DNA from: DATBQN01 sp963755825
GTDB lineage: Bacteria; Acidobacteriota; Thermoanaerobaculia; Multivoradales; UBA5704
NCBI GenBank assembly: GCA_963755825.1
Contig: CAVWLA010000001.1
Span: 2,418,001 to 2,482,000, forward strand
Length of the DNA: 64,000 nt
Reading direction: 5' to 3'
Every line of letters begins with the position of its first letter. Positions within the stretch are counted from its first letter, which is position 1. This document shows positions 28,438 to 35,801 of the stretch, piece by piece. The position numbers were made by a program, and so were the translations under genes. A model generated the notes under the pieces. It was not told the DNA's origin and did not search any database. It saw only the letters and a program-made list of their open reading frames with translations.

Positions 28438-30218
28438 GGGCGACCGCGCGGTATCGGCTCGCGGCGCTCGGCTTCGCCGGCTGCGCGCTCTTCGCGACGG
28501 CGCGGCCGGCAGCCGCGCAGGACGATCCCGCCAACCGTGCCCGCGGGCTCTCGGCGACGACCGCCTATCTCGTCGGCGACATCGACGCCGTCAACCTCTA
28601 CAACGGCAACCTGACCGCGTCGCTGCCCCTGGGCGGCAGCTATCCGGTCGGCGGCGCCCTCGGCTACGGGCTCGTCCTGCAGTACAACTCGGGGGTCTGG
28701 ACGCTCTCCGACGGCCTCCCCTGCCCTTCCTTCGGCGAGCCGTCGACCGAGGACGCCGATCCCGACGTCTTCCACAATGCCGGCATCGGCTGGCGGCTGT
28801 CGCTCGGCGACCTCTATCCGCCGGGCACGCCGGTCTACAACGACAGCGGGGTGACCTGGCTCTACGTCGCCGCCGACGGCGCCAAGCACGCCTTCTTCGC
28901 ACCCAATCTCCACAACGGCGAGCCGACGACGGCGAACGTCTTCTACAGCCGCGACGACACCTACCTGCGCTTCAACCTGGCGCCGGCCGGCCTCCCCGCC
29001 GGCTGGAAGACGATCGAGTTCCCGAGCGGCCTCGTCCACACCTTCGACGGCAGCAACCGCCTGGTGACGATCGCCGACCGCTCGGGCAACGCGCTCGCGG
29101 TCTCCTACGCGCACGCCGGCGAGTGGGACCTGACAGACACCCAGGGGCGGACGCAGAAGGTCTTCTTCCGCACCGCGGCCCCCGGCCTCGGCCAGGTGGA
29201 TCACCTGACGGTGACCGCCTTCGGCGGCACGGCGACCTACTCGTTCACCTACGCCGACACGACGATCAGCCGCGATCACTACGACACCGACTCCTGCCGC
29301 TCGAAGCAGCTCACGGTGCCGCTCCTCGCGAGCGTCGGCCTGCCGGACGGCTCGTCCTACTCGATGAGCTACATGCTGCAGCCGAACTTCGTCAACGGCA
29401 CCTACACGGTACCGGGGACGCTCATCGGCCTCGTGCTGCCGACCTTCGGGCGCTACGACTACACCTACGGCACCTACTCCTTCCGCCACCCGCGCTCGGA
29501 CGTCACGCCGCAGATCTGGGTGAGCACCGCCGAAGGAGTGTTGAGCAAGACGGTGACCGACGTCACGGGGACCGTCCTCGGCACCTGGAGCTACGCCCAG
29601 GCGACGCGGGCGGGCTCGTCGCTCGACGAGCAGCGGACGCTCGTCACCTCGCCGCTCGGCCACCAGACCTACCACTACTTCGACGACAACGGCGGCGGCT
29701 GGTCGGAGGGGCTCCCCTTCTCGCCCGACCTCCTCGACGCCGCCGGCACCCACAACTTGTCGACCGAGGTCTACCAGGGGGCGGTCTCCGCCGGCGTCCT
29801 CCGGCGGCGCACCTATCTGCGCTACACCAACGACTCGCAGGTGAGCGGCAACGGCTCAGAGAACTCCCGCGTCGAGTCCGAGCACACCCTCTACGACGAC
29901 GACGGCGGGCGCACCGCCGACGTCGACGACTCGAGCTTCGACGGCCTCGGCCACTACCGCGCGGCGGCGACGAGCGGCACCTTCCCCGGCAACAACTACG
30001 GCTCCACTCCCGAAGGGCGCCCGTTCACAAAGCACTATGGAACCGATACAGGGCCAGAGAGGAACATCCCAGGAAGCGTAGTAGATAACACGGTCAACAC
30101 AACCAAAGGCGTAGCCGTCCAAGGCCGCAAGACGGTGCACTACGACCCTGAAAATAACGTTACGGTTGTTACCGGAGACGGCGGGTCTATCGTCAGCGTT
30201 CGCAAAGGAAAGCCATGA
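28434..30218 (+). CDS. truncated RHS/YD-repeat protein with toxin-like C-terminus
   Basis: 594 residues from a GTG start. Signal peptide, then a region typical of secreted RHS/YD proteins: LYNGNLTASLPLG, GYGLVLQYNSGVW, WRLSLGDLYP, FPSGLVHTFDGSNRLVTIADRSGN, and YD-like strands up to about residue 525. The long YD shell and RHS core of full-length proteins are missing. After about base 30020 the base composition drops, and the last 60-70 residues (RNIPGSVVDNT, GRKTVHYDPENNVTVVTG, GSIVSVRKGKP) resemble the ends of small RNase-type tips of polymorphic toxins. The fusion looks like a recombination product. It may be an inactive remnant or a short exported toxin. Confidence 0.75.
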   Translation: MRATARYRLAALGFAGCALFATARPAAAQDDPANRARGLSATTAYLVGDIDAVNLYNGNLTASLPLGGSYPVGGALGYGLVLQYNSGVWTLSDGLPCPSFGEPSTEDADPDVFHNAGIGWRLSLGDLYPPGTPVYNDSGVTWLYVAADGAKHAFFAPNLHNGEPTTANVFYSRDDTYLRFNLAPAGLPAGWKTIEFPSGLVHTFDGSNRLVTIADRSGNALAVSYAHAGEWDLTDTQGRTQKVFFRTAAPGLGQVDHLTVTAFGGTATYSFTYADTTISRDHYDTDSCRSKQLTVPLLASVGLPDGSSYSMSYMLQPNFVNGTYTVPGTLIGLVLPTFGRYDYTYGTYSFRHPRSDVTPQIWVSTAEGVLSKTVTDVTGTVLGTWSYAQATRAGSSLDEQRTLVTSPLGHQTYHYFDDNGGGWSEGLPFSPDLLDAAGTHNLSTEVYQGAVSAGVLRRRTYLRYTNDSQVSGNGSENSRVESEHTLYDDDGGRTADVDDSSFDGLGHYRAAATSGTFPGNNYGSTPEGRPFTKHYGTDTGPERNIPGSVVDNTVNTTKGVAVQGRKTVHYDPENNVTVVTGDGGSIVSVRKGKP

Positions 30219-30219
30219 C

Positions 30220-30576
30220 ATGGAAGAATATCCTAAAGTTAGACAGACAGCTCGCGCCATTGCCTTAGAGTTCGCGCCCCAAATAAGAGCGGTGCTCACC
30301 AAACGTCTCAGCATGATTCTCGATTTTGATAGACAAGGTGATGTCACGGGGCTCGAGATCCTCAATTTTATCCTCCAAGCAGGCACAATTGGCTTAGAAG
30401 CAATCGATGGGTGCATTCGCAATGCCGGCGAAAGGCCACGGTACGCATACGATAAAGAGTCAGACAGTTTCTACCTTCATCTTAAAGCAGGTGGCTCGCG
30501 CGAACAGAAAGCCGCTGAAGGCTCGATGAGCATCGACGACCAAGGTCGATTGATCAGCTTAAGCGCTGCATGGTAG
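30220..30576 (+). CDS. DUF2283-like small protein, candidate immunity/antitoxin
   Basis: 118 residues; ATG one base after the RHS stop. The N-terminal 75 residues are helical and unassigned. The C-terminal part YDKESDSFYLHLKAGG...SMSIDDQGRLISL matches the DUF2283 pattern (YD...D..Y..L....; D..G.I..L). DUF2283 genes often sit next to small toxin-like domains such as DUF4258, so the position directly after the toxin-like tip suggests an immunity partner. That role is inferred. Base composition is lower in GC than the flanking chromosome. Confidence 0.68.
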   Translation: MEEYPKVRQTARAIALEFAPQIRAVLTKRLSMILDFDRQGDVTGLEILNFILQAGTIGLEAIDGCIRNAGERPRYAYDKESDSFYLHLKAGGSREQKAAEGSMSIDDQGRLISLSAAW

Positions 30577-30765
30577 ATTTTTGCCGAGCCTGCAGAGCAT
30601 GCCCCGCAGCGGGGGAACGCTCTCGAAGGGCGCCGGCAAATTTCGCGTTCTCGAGGTTCGATTCCCGAGCTCAACTGGGGGCTTGGCGCTTCCGTTCATT
30701 TCTCCCAGGGATTCTTCCTTCGCGGTACAAGCTGATGACGCCTATCAAGATCTATTAGGAGCGCC

Positions 30766-30888
30766 ATGACGAAAGAACATTTCAAGGCGCTTTTCGAGAG
30801 CGCATTGGAGGTCGCAGCCAAGAACGCCGCACAGCTGCAAAAGATCATGACTGACGTCTACTCCAGCTTTCCACTTCCGCCTCACTGA
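30766..30888 (+). pseudogene. truncated copy of the immunity-like gene at 32002
   Basis: Forty-codon frame. Bases 30759-30829 match 31995-32065 at 64 of 71 positions, including the start codon and its upstream GAGCGCC. The first 23 residues (MTKEHFKALFESALEVAAKN...) match the intact gene, then the sequence diverges and ends. It reads as the 5' stump of a duplicated gene. The stretch 30577-30765 before it holds no convincing gene. Confidence 0.75.
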
Positions 30889-30911
30889 TCCCCCTGGATT
30901 CCCAATCAGCT

Positions 30912-31943
30912 ATGCACGAATCGTTCGAATTCAGAGTCGTCGAGGAGTTTGCCAGTCGCCTTTTTGGGCCTCACGAAGGCCAACATTTGGGGATTGTCCG
31001 ACGGGTCGAAATCTCGGCTGACGATCCAAGGTTGCCCAGAATCGGCGACCTGCAAAGAGCTCTCGATCAAGAGTCAGGGCGCGCATTTTTTCACGGCTGG
31101 CAAATCTTACGACAGTACAGCAAGTCCGAACTCGCCGCCGCGCCCTTGCTGCACTTGAAGATCACGTCTGTCTTCGAGCCCGCAGGTGAAGAATGCGGCA
31201 CGCGGTACGACGAATCAACGGCATGCCCAAGGTGTGGGACGGGTGCCTTACAAGTGTCAAACCTTCGGCTGGATCTGCGCAGAGTGCCGAAGAGCAAAGA
31301 CATCGCGCGCACGATCGCGGATGAATGGATCGTCTCCCAGCGCCTCGCGGAGCGGATGATCGACGCCGGCTTGACCGGATTCGAGCTACGACCCGTGCGC
31401 CATAAAGCGCGATACGAGGACGATCCGCTCGACTTCCATCAGGTGCCCACCGGACGAGAGATCCTGCGTCGGGCGGAAACAGCGGGCGCACCGCATCCCT
31501 CGGGGAAATTCTGGGTGTGGCTGAATCGCGCGGAGAATGGCGTACTGCTAGACCGCGCCCGAGAGGAGAATGCTGCCCTCGCCGAGGCGAAGAGCCGAAG
31601 GAGCGGCACGCCTCTCCCGGTTTGGCACCAACTCGTCGTGGCCTCGGCCCAAGCGGAAATCGTCCCGCCAACAAGGGTAGGCATCGACCCTTTCGACGAC
31701 GACCCAGACGGACGATGCAGATGCATCGCCGGTGACCTGATAGGCCTCAACTTATTGTCCGAGGTCTCGGTTCTGGCTGCGACTCGCGGCGAAGCCGACA
31801 TCGTCTGTTCCCGTCAATACATCGGCACGCGCCGAGACCTGCTGCGACCAAGCCGTGTAATTCTTGTTTCCCAGCGGTTCTGGAGCGTGCTTCGGTCTGC
31901 AAAGTCCAAGGGCGCCGACGTCGAAGTTGCTCATCTCGTCTGA
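30912..31943 (+). CDS. island protein of unknown function with CG...CPRCG motif
   Basis: 343 residues, no signal peptide or membrane helix. A potential metal site lies at about residues 96-110: EECGTRYDESTACPRCGTG. Later segments include DIARTIADEWIVSQRLAERM and TGFELRPVRHK. It resembles in outline the CxxCG immunity-type proteins linked to myxobacterial polymorphic toxins (Sit systems), but I cannot assign it to a named family. It lies between the two copies of the immunity-like gene in the lower-GC island, so an immunity or accessory role is plausible. Confidence 0.65.
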   Translation: MHESFEFRVVEEFASRLFGPHEGQHLGIVRRVEISADDPRLPRIGDLQRALDQESGRAFFHGWQILRQYSKSELAAAPLLHLKITSVFEPAGEECGTRYDESTACPRCGTGALQVSNLRLDLRRVPKSKDIARTIADEWIVSQRLAERMIDAGLTGFELRPVRHKARYEDDPLDFHQVPTGREILRRAETAGAPHPSGKFWVWLNRAENGVLLDRAREENAALAEAKSRRSGTPLPVWHQLVVASAQAEIVPPTRVGIDPFDDDPDGRCRCIAGDLIGLNLLSEVSVLAATRGEADIVCSRQYIGTRRDLLRPSRVILVSQRFWSVLRSAKSKGADVEVAHLV

Positions 31944-32001
31944 TTCGACACCTACGCCAGGCTCGGCGGCGGCGAGATTCCAGTGATTGGCAGCGAGCGC
32001 C

Positions 32002-32355
32002 ATGACGAAAGAACAATTCAAGACACTTTTTGAAAGCGCATTGGAGATCGCAGCCAAGAATGCCGAGATGAAGCTCGGGCGTTCGGTTCCGCGAAACTTT
32101 GAGATTCAACTTCACGGCTCGGCGCCCCAGCAAAAACTCCTAACAAAGGATGGCGCCTTTGAGGCGATCTATCTTGGACCAGATCGGTTCTATCGGGTCA
32201 TCGACCTTGCCGTCAGCAGCGTAAGCAATCACATCTCCACGGTGTTCATGTGCCTTAGTGGACACCAACCGGGCACTCTGGAGCAGACGTGGGACCAGCC
32301 GCCCGGAAGCGACCCATTCAAGCAATTATTGGCGGACGAAGTGAAGCTGAGCTGA
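32002..32355 (+). CDS. intact immunity-like protein of the island
   Basis: 117 residues. N-terminal helix TKEQFKTLFESALEIAAKNAE, then a strand-rich part (FEIQLHGSAP, AFEAIYLGPDRFYRVIDLAV, STVFMCLSGH). It is small, acidic and cytoplasmic, and a 5' fragment of a second copy lies 1.2 kb upstream, both typical of toxin immunity genes kept in orphan arrays. No named family is recognised. The GC content is below that of the flanking genes. Confidence 0.68.
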   Translation: MTKEQFKTLFESALEIAAKNAEMKLGRSVPRNFEIQLHGSAPQQKLLTKDGAFEAIYLGPDRFYRVIDLAVSSVSNHISTVFMCLSGHQPGTLEQTWDQPPGSDPFKQLLADEVKLS

Positions 32356-32403
32356 CGTCTTCAGCCGGCACGTCGGGGAAGTCTTTGACGACATAGCCGC
32401 CCG

Positions 32404-34116
32404 TCACCGCCCGTAGCGTCCCAACTCCTCGACCCACAGAAGCAAGCCATTCGCCCGCGGCTCGGTCTCGACGCTCAGGTCGCGGTCGGCGGCGGGCGGA
32501 GGATCTCCGGGGCTTACCGCGTGGCCGCTGTCCCTGCCGATGCCTGCGCGTATCTGCGCGGTGAGGAGATGCGTGCGGGCGGTGCTGTTGGGATAGCGGC
32601 CGAGGAGGGGGTAGGCCCAGGCCCAGGTGCGGAGGGCGTGGTTGCGGGGGGTGGCGGCGAGGACGAGGATGGCGTCGCGGTCGGCGGGCCAGAGGCGCTC
32701 GAGGGCTCGCGGGCCGCCAGCGACCGTTTTGGGCGCTGATTCTTCGTTCAGGCGGCGCTCGAAATCGCGGCCCTGGAGGTAGTAGGCGAGACAGAGGCGG
32801 GTCCACTCGTTCTCGGCGAGGACGGGCTCGCCGGGGCGCTCGACGCGGCGGATGTCGCGCGCCACGCGGTCCCAGTCGGGGCGGCCGATACGGGCGTAGC
32901 GCGCCAGGCCGGCCGCCTCGCCGAGGAGGAGGACGGCGAGCGCCGCGGCGGCGAACGGGCGCCCCCGGCGCCAGCGCCAGAGAGCGGCGACGCCGGCGCC
33001 GATCAGCACCGGCAGGAAGAGGGCGCCGACCGCGTCGTAACGGCCGGAGGTCCAGTGCCGGTCGGCGAGGAGGAAGAGCTCGACGCCGACGGTTCCCAGG
33101 ATCAGGCCGCCGGCGATGGCCCGCCCTGCCGACCTCTCTCCGGTCGATCGTCGCTCGACCGGCTCGCCAGCGGTCGAGGCGCCTGCCTTCCTCCTTTCCA
33201 TCGATCCTAGACCCGCGAAGAACAGACCGCCGAGCGCCGCGAGCGCCAGGGCAAGCCCGCCGGCCCAGCTCAGGCGATCCCCCTCGACGCCGGCGACGGT
33301 GAGGAACTCCCAGCGCTGGAGGGCGAGACCCAGGGTCCACGGCTTGACCGAGCCGCCGGGCGGCAGGTGCGTCAGGCGGAAGAGGTTGAGGATCCAGGGG
33401 AGGAAGGCGACGAGCGCGATCCCCAGGGCAAGCGCGGAGCGCGCGAGCGCCGCGCGGCCCGCGGCGCGGCGGGCGGGATCGCGGGCGAGCGCCATCTCGG
33501 CGAGCGGCAGGGCCGCCGGCAAGAGGACGACCGGAAAGAGATCGTGCGAGTAGAGGCCACCGATGAGGGCCGCGGCGAGGAGGGCGGTCGAACCGGCTCC
33601 CGGCCGCGTCAGCAGGCGGTCGGTGGCGGCGAGGGTCGCGGCGGCGAAGAAGATCAGGTACGGATAGGGGCGAAGCTCCTGCGAGTAGCGCACCGCGAAG
33701 GGCAGCAGCGCGGCGACCAGGCCGGTCGCGAGACCGCCGGCCCTCCCCAGCCGCCGGCCGGCCCAAAGCGCGAGCAGCACGACGGTGGCGACGCCGAGGG
33801 CGATGGGGACCAGGCGCTCCGCGGTGTCCGAGACGCCGAGACCGTTCCCCGCCGCGGCGACGAGGGCGGCGAGCGGCGGGTGCTCGACCTCGGCGCGGCA
33901 GGCGCGCCAGACGTCGGCCGGGCCGCCGATCGCCTGCTTCATCAGGAGGACCTCGTCGAGCCAGAGCGAGAAGGTGCCGAGGTTCCAGGTGCGCGCGAGA
34001 GCGGCGAGGAGGCCGATCCCCAGGAGGTCGGACGGGCGGAGAGTGGGCGGCCCGAGAACGCCGCCGCGCGAGGGCTCGGCGCAGGGAAGCTCTGCAGAAG
34101 GCGTGGGAGGGATCAC
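32404..34116 (-). CDS. GT39/ArnT-like membrane glycosyltransferase
   Basis: 570 residues from GTG 34116 (longer upstream frame lacks family likeness). About ten to eleven membrane helices. The first extracytoplasmic loop has the acidic motif SLWLDEVLL, and VEHPPLAALVAA is the usual HPP segment of polyprenyl-phosphate-sugar-dependent transferases. The C-terminal soluble part contains RPDWDRVARDIRRV and LAENEWTRLCLAYYL. It transfers a sugar from a lipid carrier to a protein or envelope lipid; substrate unknown. It points back toward the island and returns to high-GC codon use. Confidence 0.8.
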   Translation of the reverse strand: MIPPTPSAELPCAEPSRGGVLGPPTLRPSDLLGIGLLAALARTWNLGTFSLWLDEVLLMKQAIGGPADVWRACRAEVEHPPLAALVAAAGNGLGVSDTAERLVPIALGVATVVLLALWAGRRLGRAGGLATGLVAALLPFAVRYSQELRPYPYLIFFAAATLAATDRLLTRPGAGSTALLAAALIGGLYSHDLFPVVLLPAALPLAEMALARDPARRAAGRAALARSALALGIALVAFLPWILNLFRLTHLPPGGSVKPWTLGLALQRWEFLTVAGVEGDRLSWAGGLALALAALGGLFFAGLGSMERRKAGASTAGEPVERRSTGERSAGRAIAGGLILGTVGVELFLLADRHWTSGRYDAVGALFLPVLIGAGVAALWRWRRGRPFAAAALAVLLLGEAAGLARYARIGRPDWDRVARDIRRVERPGEPVLAENEWTRLCLAYYLQGRDFERRLNEESAPKTVAGGPRALERLWPADRDAILVLAATPRNHALRTWAWAYPLLGRYPNSTARTHLLTAQIRAGIGRDSGHAVSPGDPPPAADRDLSVETEPRANGLLLWVEELGRYGR

Positions 34117-34469
34117 GACGTCGGATCGGCGGGTCGAGGAGCGCGGGCGAGTGTAGCAAGGGCGATCGCGATCCCCTCCCGCAACGCGGCGAGGACGCGG
34201 CTCCTCGATTCGATCCTGCGATCTGATCCTGCGCACAAAGATTGCATCAAGAACAGCCCGAATCGAAGATCGCGCGGCCCCGGACGCTTCCATCTCTCTC
34301 GGACGCCCGTTATCCTCGCTCCCGGCTGCCGCCGCATCGTCCCGGCCGCCGGCTCTCTCGTCGTCTGTCGCCGAGGCTTCGGCTTTTCGACGGCGCCGCC
34401 AGGAGGCGGCGCTCGTTTCGCGGCGCTCCAGCTCACCTCAAGCGGAGCGCGGCTTTCCCGGAGGGAACC
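34117..34469. other. 353-base divergent interval before the FadL-type gene
   Basis: Contains two direct copies of GATCCTGCG (34212-34220, 34225-34233), a weak hairpin GCCGA-GGCT-TCGGC followed by TTTT (34370-34387), and a perfect 8-base stem with loop AGGA (GCGCCGCC at 34393-34400, partner 34405-34412) in the likely leader of the downstream gene. No convincing promoter or coding region is seen. Confidence 0.4.
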
Positions 34470-35750
34470 ATGCGCCGCATCCAGGTCTCGCTGTCCGTCC
34501 TCTCCCTCTCGCTTGCCCTGCCGGGGCTCGCCGGCGCCACCGCGACGGGCTTCGGCCTCTTCGAGCACGGCGCCCGCGCCATCGGCCAGGCCGGCGCCTT
34601 CACCGCCCGCGCCTCCGACCCGTCGGCGATCTTCTACAACCCGGCGGCGATCGCCAAGCTGCAGCGCTTCCAGCTCACCGCCGGCCTCGACTTCGAGAAC
34701 CCGACCGACACCTACCGCAGCGCCACGGGCGCCATCGAGGCCCGCCACGTCATCCAGTTCCCGCCCGTCGTCTACGCCACTTGGCACGCCGCGAGCGCCC
34801 CGGTCGCCTTGGGCATCGGCATCGACGCGCCGTTCTGGTACGACGAGAACTGGGACGACGCCCTCTTCCCCGGCCGCTACCTCACCCGCCGCTTCCAGCT
34901 GCAGGTGCTCGAGGCCCACCCGGTCATCGCCTTCAACCTCTCCCCCGCCTTCTCGATCGGCGGCGGCATCCGCTACATGTATGGCTCGGAGAAGCAGGGG
35001 GACAACGGCTTCGTCAACGTGACGCCGGCGGCCGGCCTGCCGACGCCGATCGAGGTGATGCGCGACGCCGACGTCAACGTCGACGGCCTCGGCTTCGACC
35101 TCGCCGTCCACTATGCGCAGAAGGCCTGGGGCTGGGGCGCCGTCTACCGCAGCTCGGTCAAGCTCACCGGCGACGGCAACGTCGGCTACGAGGCGCGCGA
35201 CGTGCCGGCGGACATCCCCGGCCTCTCCACCGCCATCGCCGGCCAGCTCGTCGCCGGCCGCACCCACGAGTCGTTCCAGCTCCCCGATCAGCTCACCGGC
35301 GGCATCTGGATCGCGCCCTACCCGGAGCTCCGCCTGGAGCTCGACGGCGACTACCAGCGCTGGTCCGGCCTCCCCGACAGCGTCGTCACCTTCAGCCCCG
35401 ACACCTTCGGCTTCGGCCCCGAGGTCAAGCTGCGCGACTGGCAGGACACCTTCAGCCTGCGGCTGGGGATCGAGGGCGACCTGACCTCCGCCATCTCGCT
35501 CTTCGGCGGCATCGGCTTCGAGCCGTCGCCGGTGCGCCACATCGAGCCCGGCTTCCCGCGCGGCGACACCACCGTCTACGCCGCCGGCGTCTCCTACAAC
35601 TTCCCGCAGCTGTCGTTCGATCTCGCCTACTCGCTGCACGAGACGCAGGGGGTCGGCGCCAGCGGCCAGGATCTGCTCAACCCGTCGGCGCCCGGCCGCT
35701 ACAGCTCGCGCGACTCGGTGTGGGGCGCCTCGGCGCGCTGGCGCTTCTGA
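34470..35750 (+). CDS. OmpP1/FadL-family outer-membrane transport protein
   Basis: 426 residues, ATG after GGAGGGAACC. Signal peptide ends near GLAGATA. The mature N-terminus GFGLFEHGARAIGQAGAFTARASDPSAIFYNPAAIA is the OmpP1/FadL hatch signature. The rest is a beta-barrel ending in WRF, the terminal aromatic expected for outer-membrane insertion. Family members pass long-chain fatty acids or other hydrophobic compounds. The stop codon lies in a perfect 14-base tandem duplication (35742-35755 and 35756-35769). Confidence 0.9.
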   Translation: MRRIQVSLSVLSLSLALPGLAGATATGFGLFEHGARAIGQAGAFTARASDPSAIFYNPAAIAKLQRFQLTAGLDFENPTDTYRSATGAIEARHVIQFPPVVYATWHAASAPVALGIGIDAPFWYDENWDDALFPGRYLTRRFQLQVLEAHPVIAFNLSPAFSIGGGIRYMYGSEKQGDNGFVNVTPAAGLPTPIEVMRDADVNVDGLGFDLAVHYAQKAWGWGAVYRSSVKLTGDGNVGYEARDVPADIPGLSTAIAGQLVAGRTHESFQLPDQLTGGIWIAPYPELRLELDGDYQRWSGLPDSVVTFSPDTFGFGPEVKLRDWQDTFSLRLGIEGDLTSAISLFGGIGFEPSPVRHIEPGFPRGDTTVYAAGVSYNFPQLSFDLAYSLHETQGVGASGQDLLNPSAPGRYSSRDSVWGASARWRF

Positions 35751-35772
35751 GCTCGCGCTTCTGAGCTCGAAT

Positions 35773-35796
35773 GCCGCGCGGCTGGCGCCGCGCGGC
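35773..35796. terminator. GC hairpin between convergent genes
   Basis: GCCGCGCGGC at 35773-35782 and again at 35787-35796 (self-complementary, 4-base loop). It lies between the FadL-type gene and the opposing aconitase-family gene. No T-run. Confidence 0.4.
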
Positions 35797-35801
35797 GGCG
35801 G

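Noticed and set aside
30640..30690. tRNA gene or remnant (GGTTCGATTCC)
   Set aside because: The flanking bases do not form a T-arm stem or cloverleaf, so the match is treated as chance.
30570..30769. Two short frames in the gap after the DUF2283-like gene
   Set aside because: No family likeness, no ribosome-binding site and overlapping frames; probably chance.
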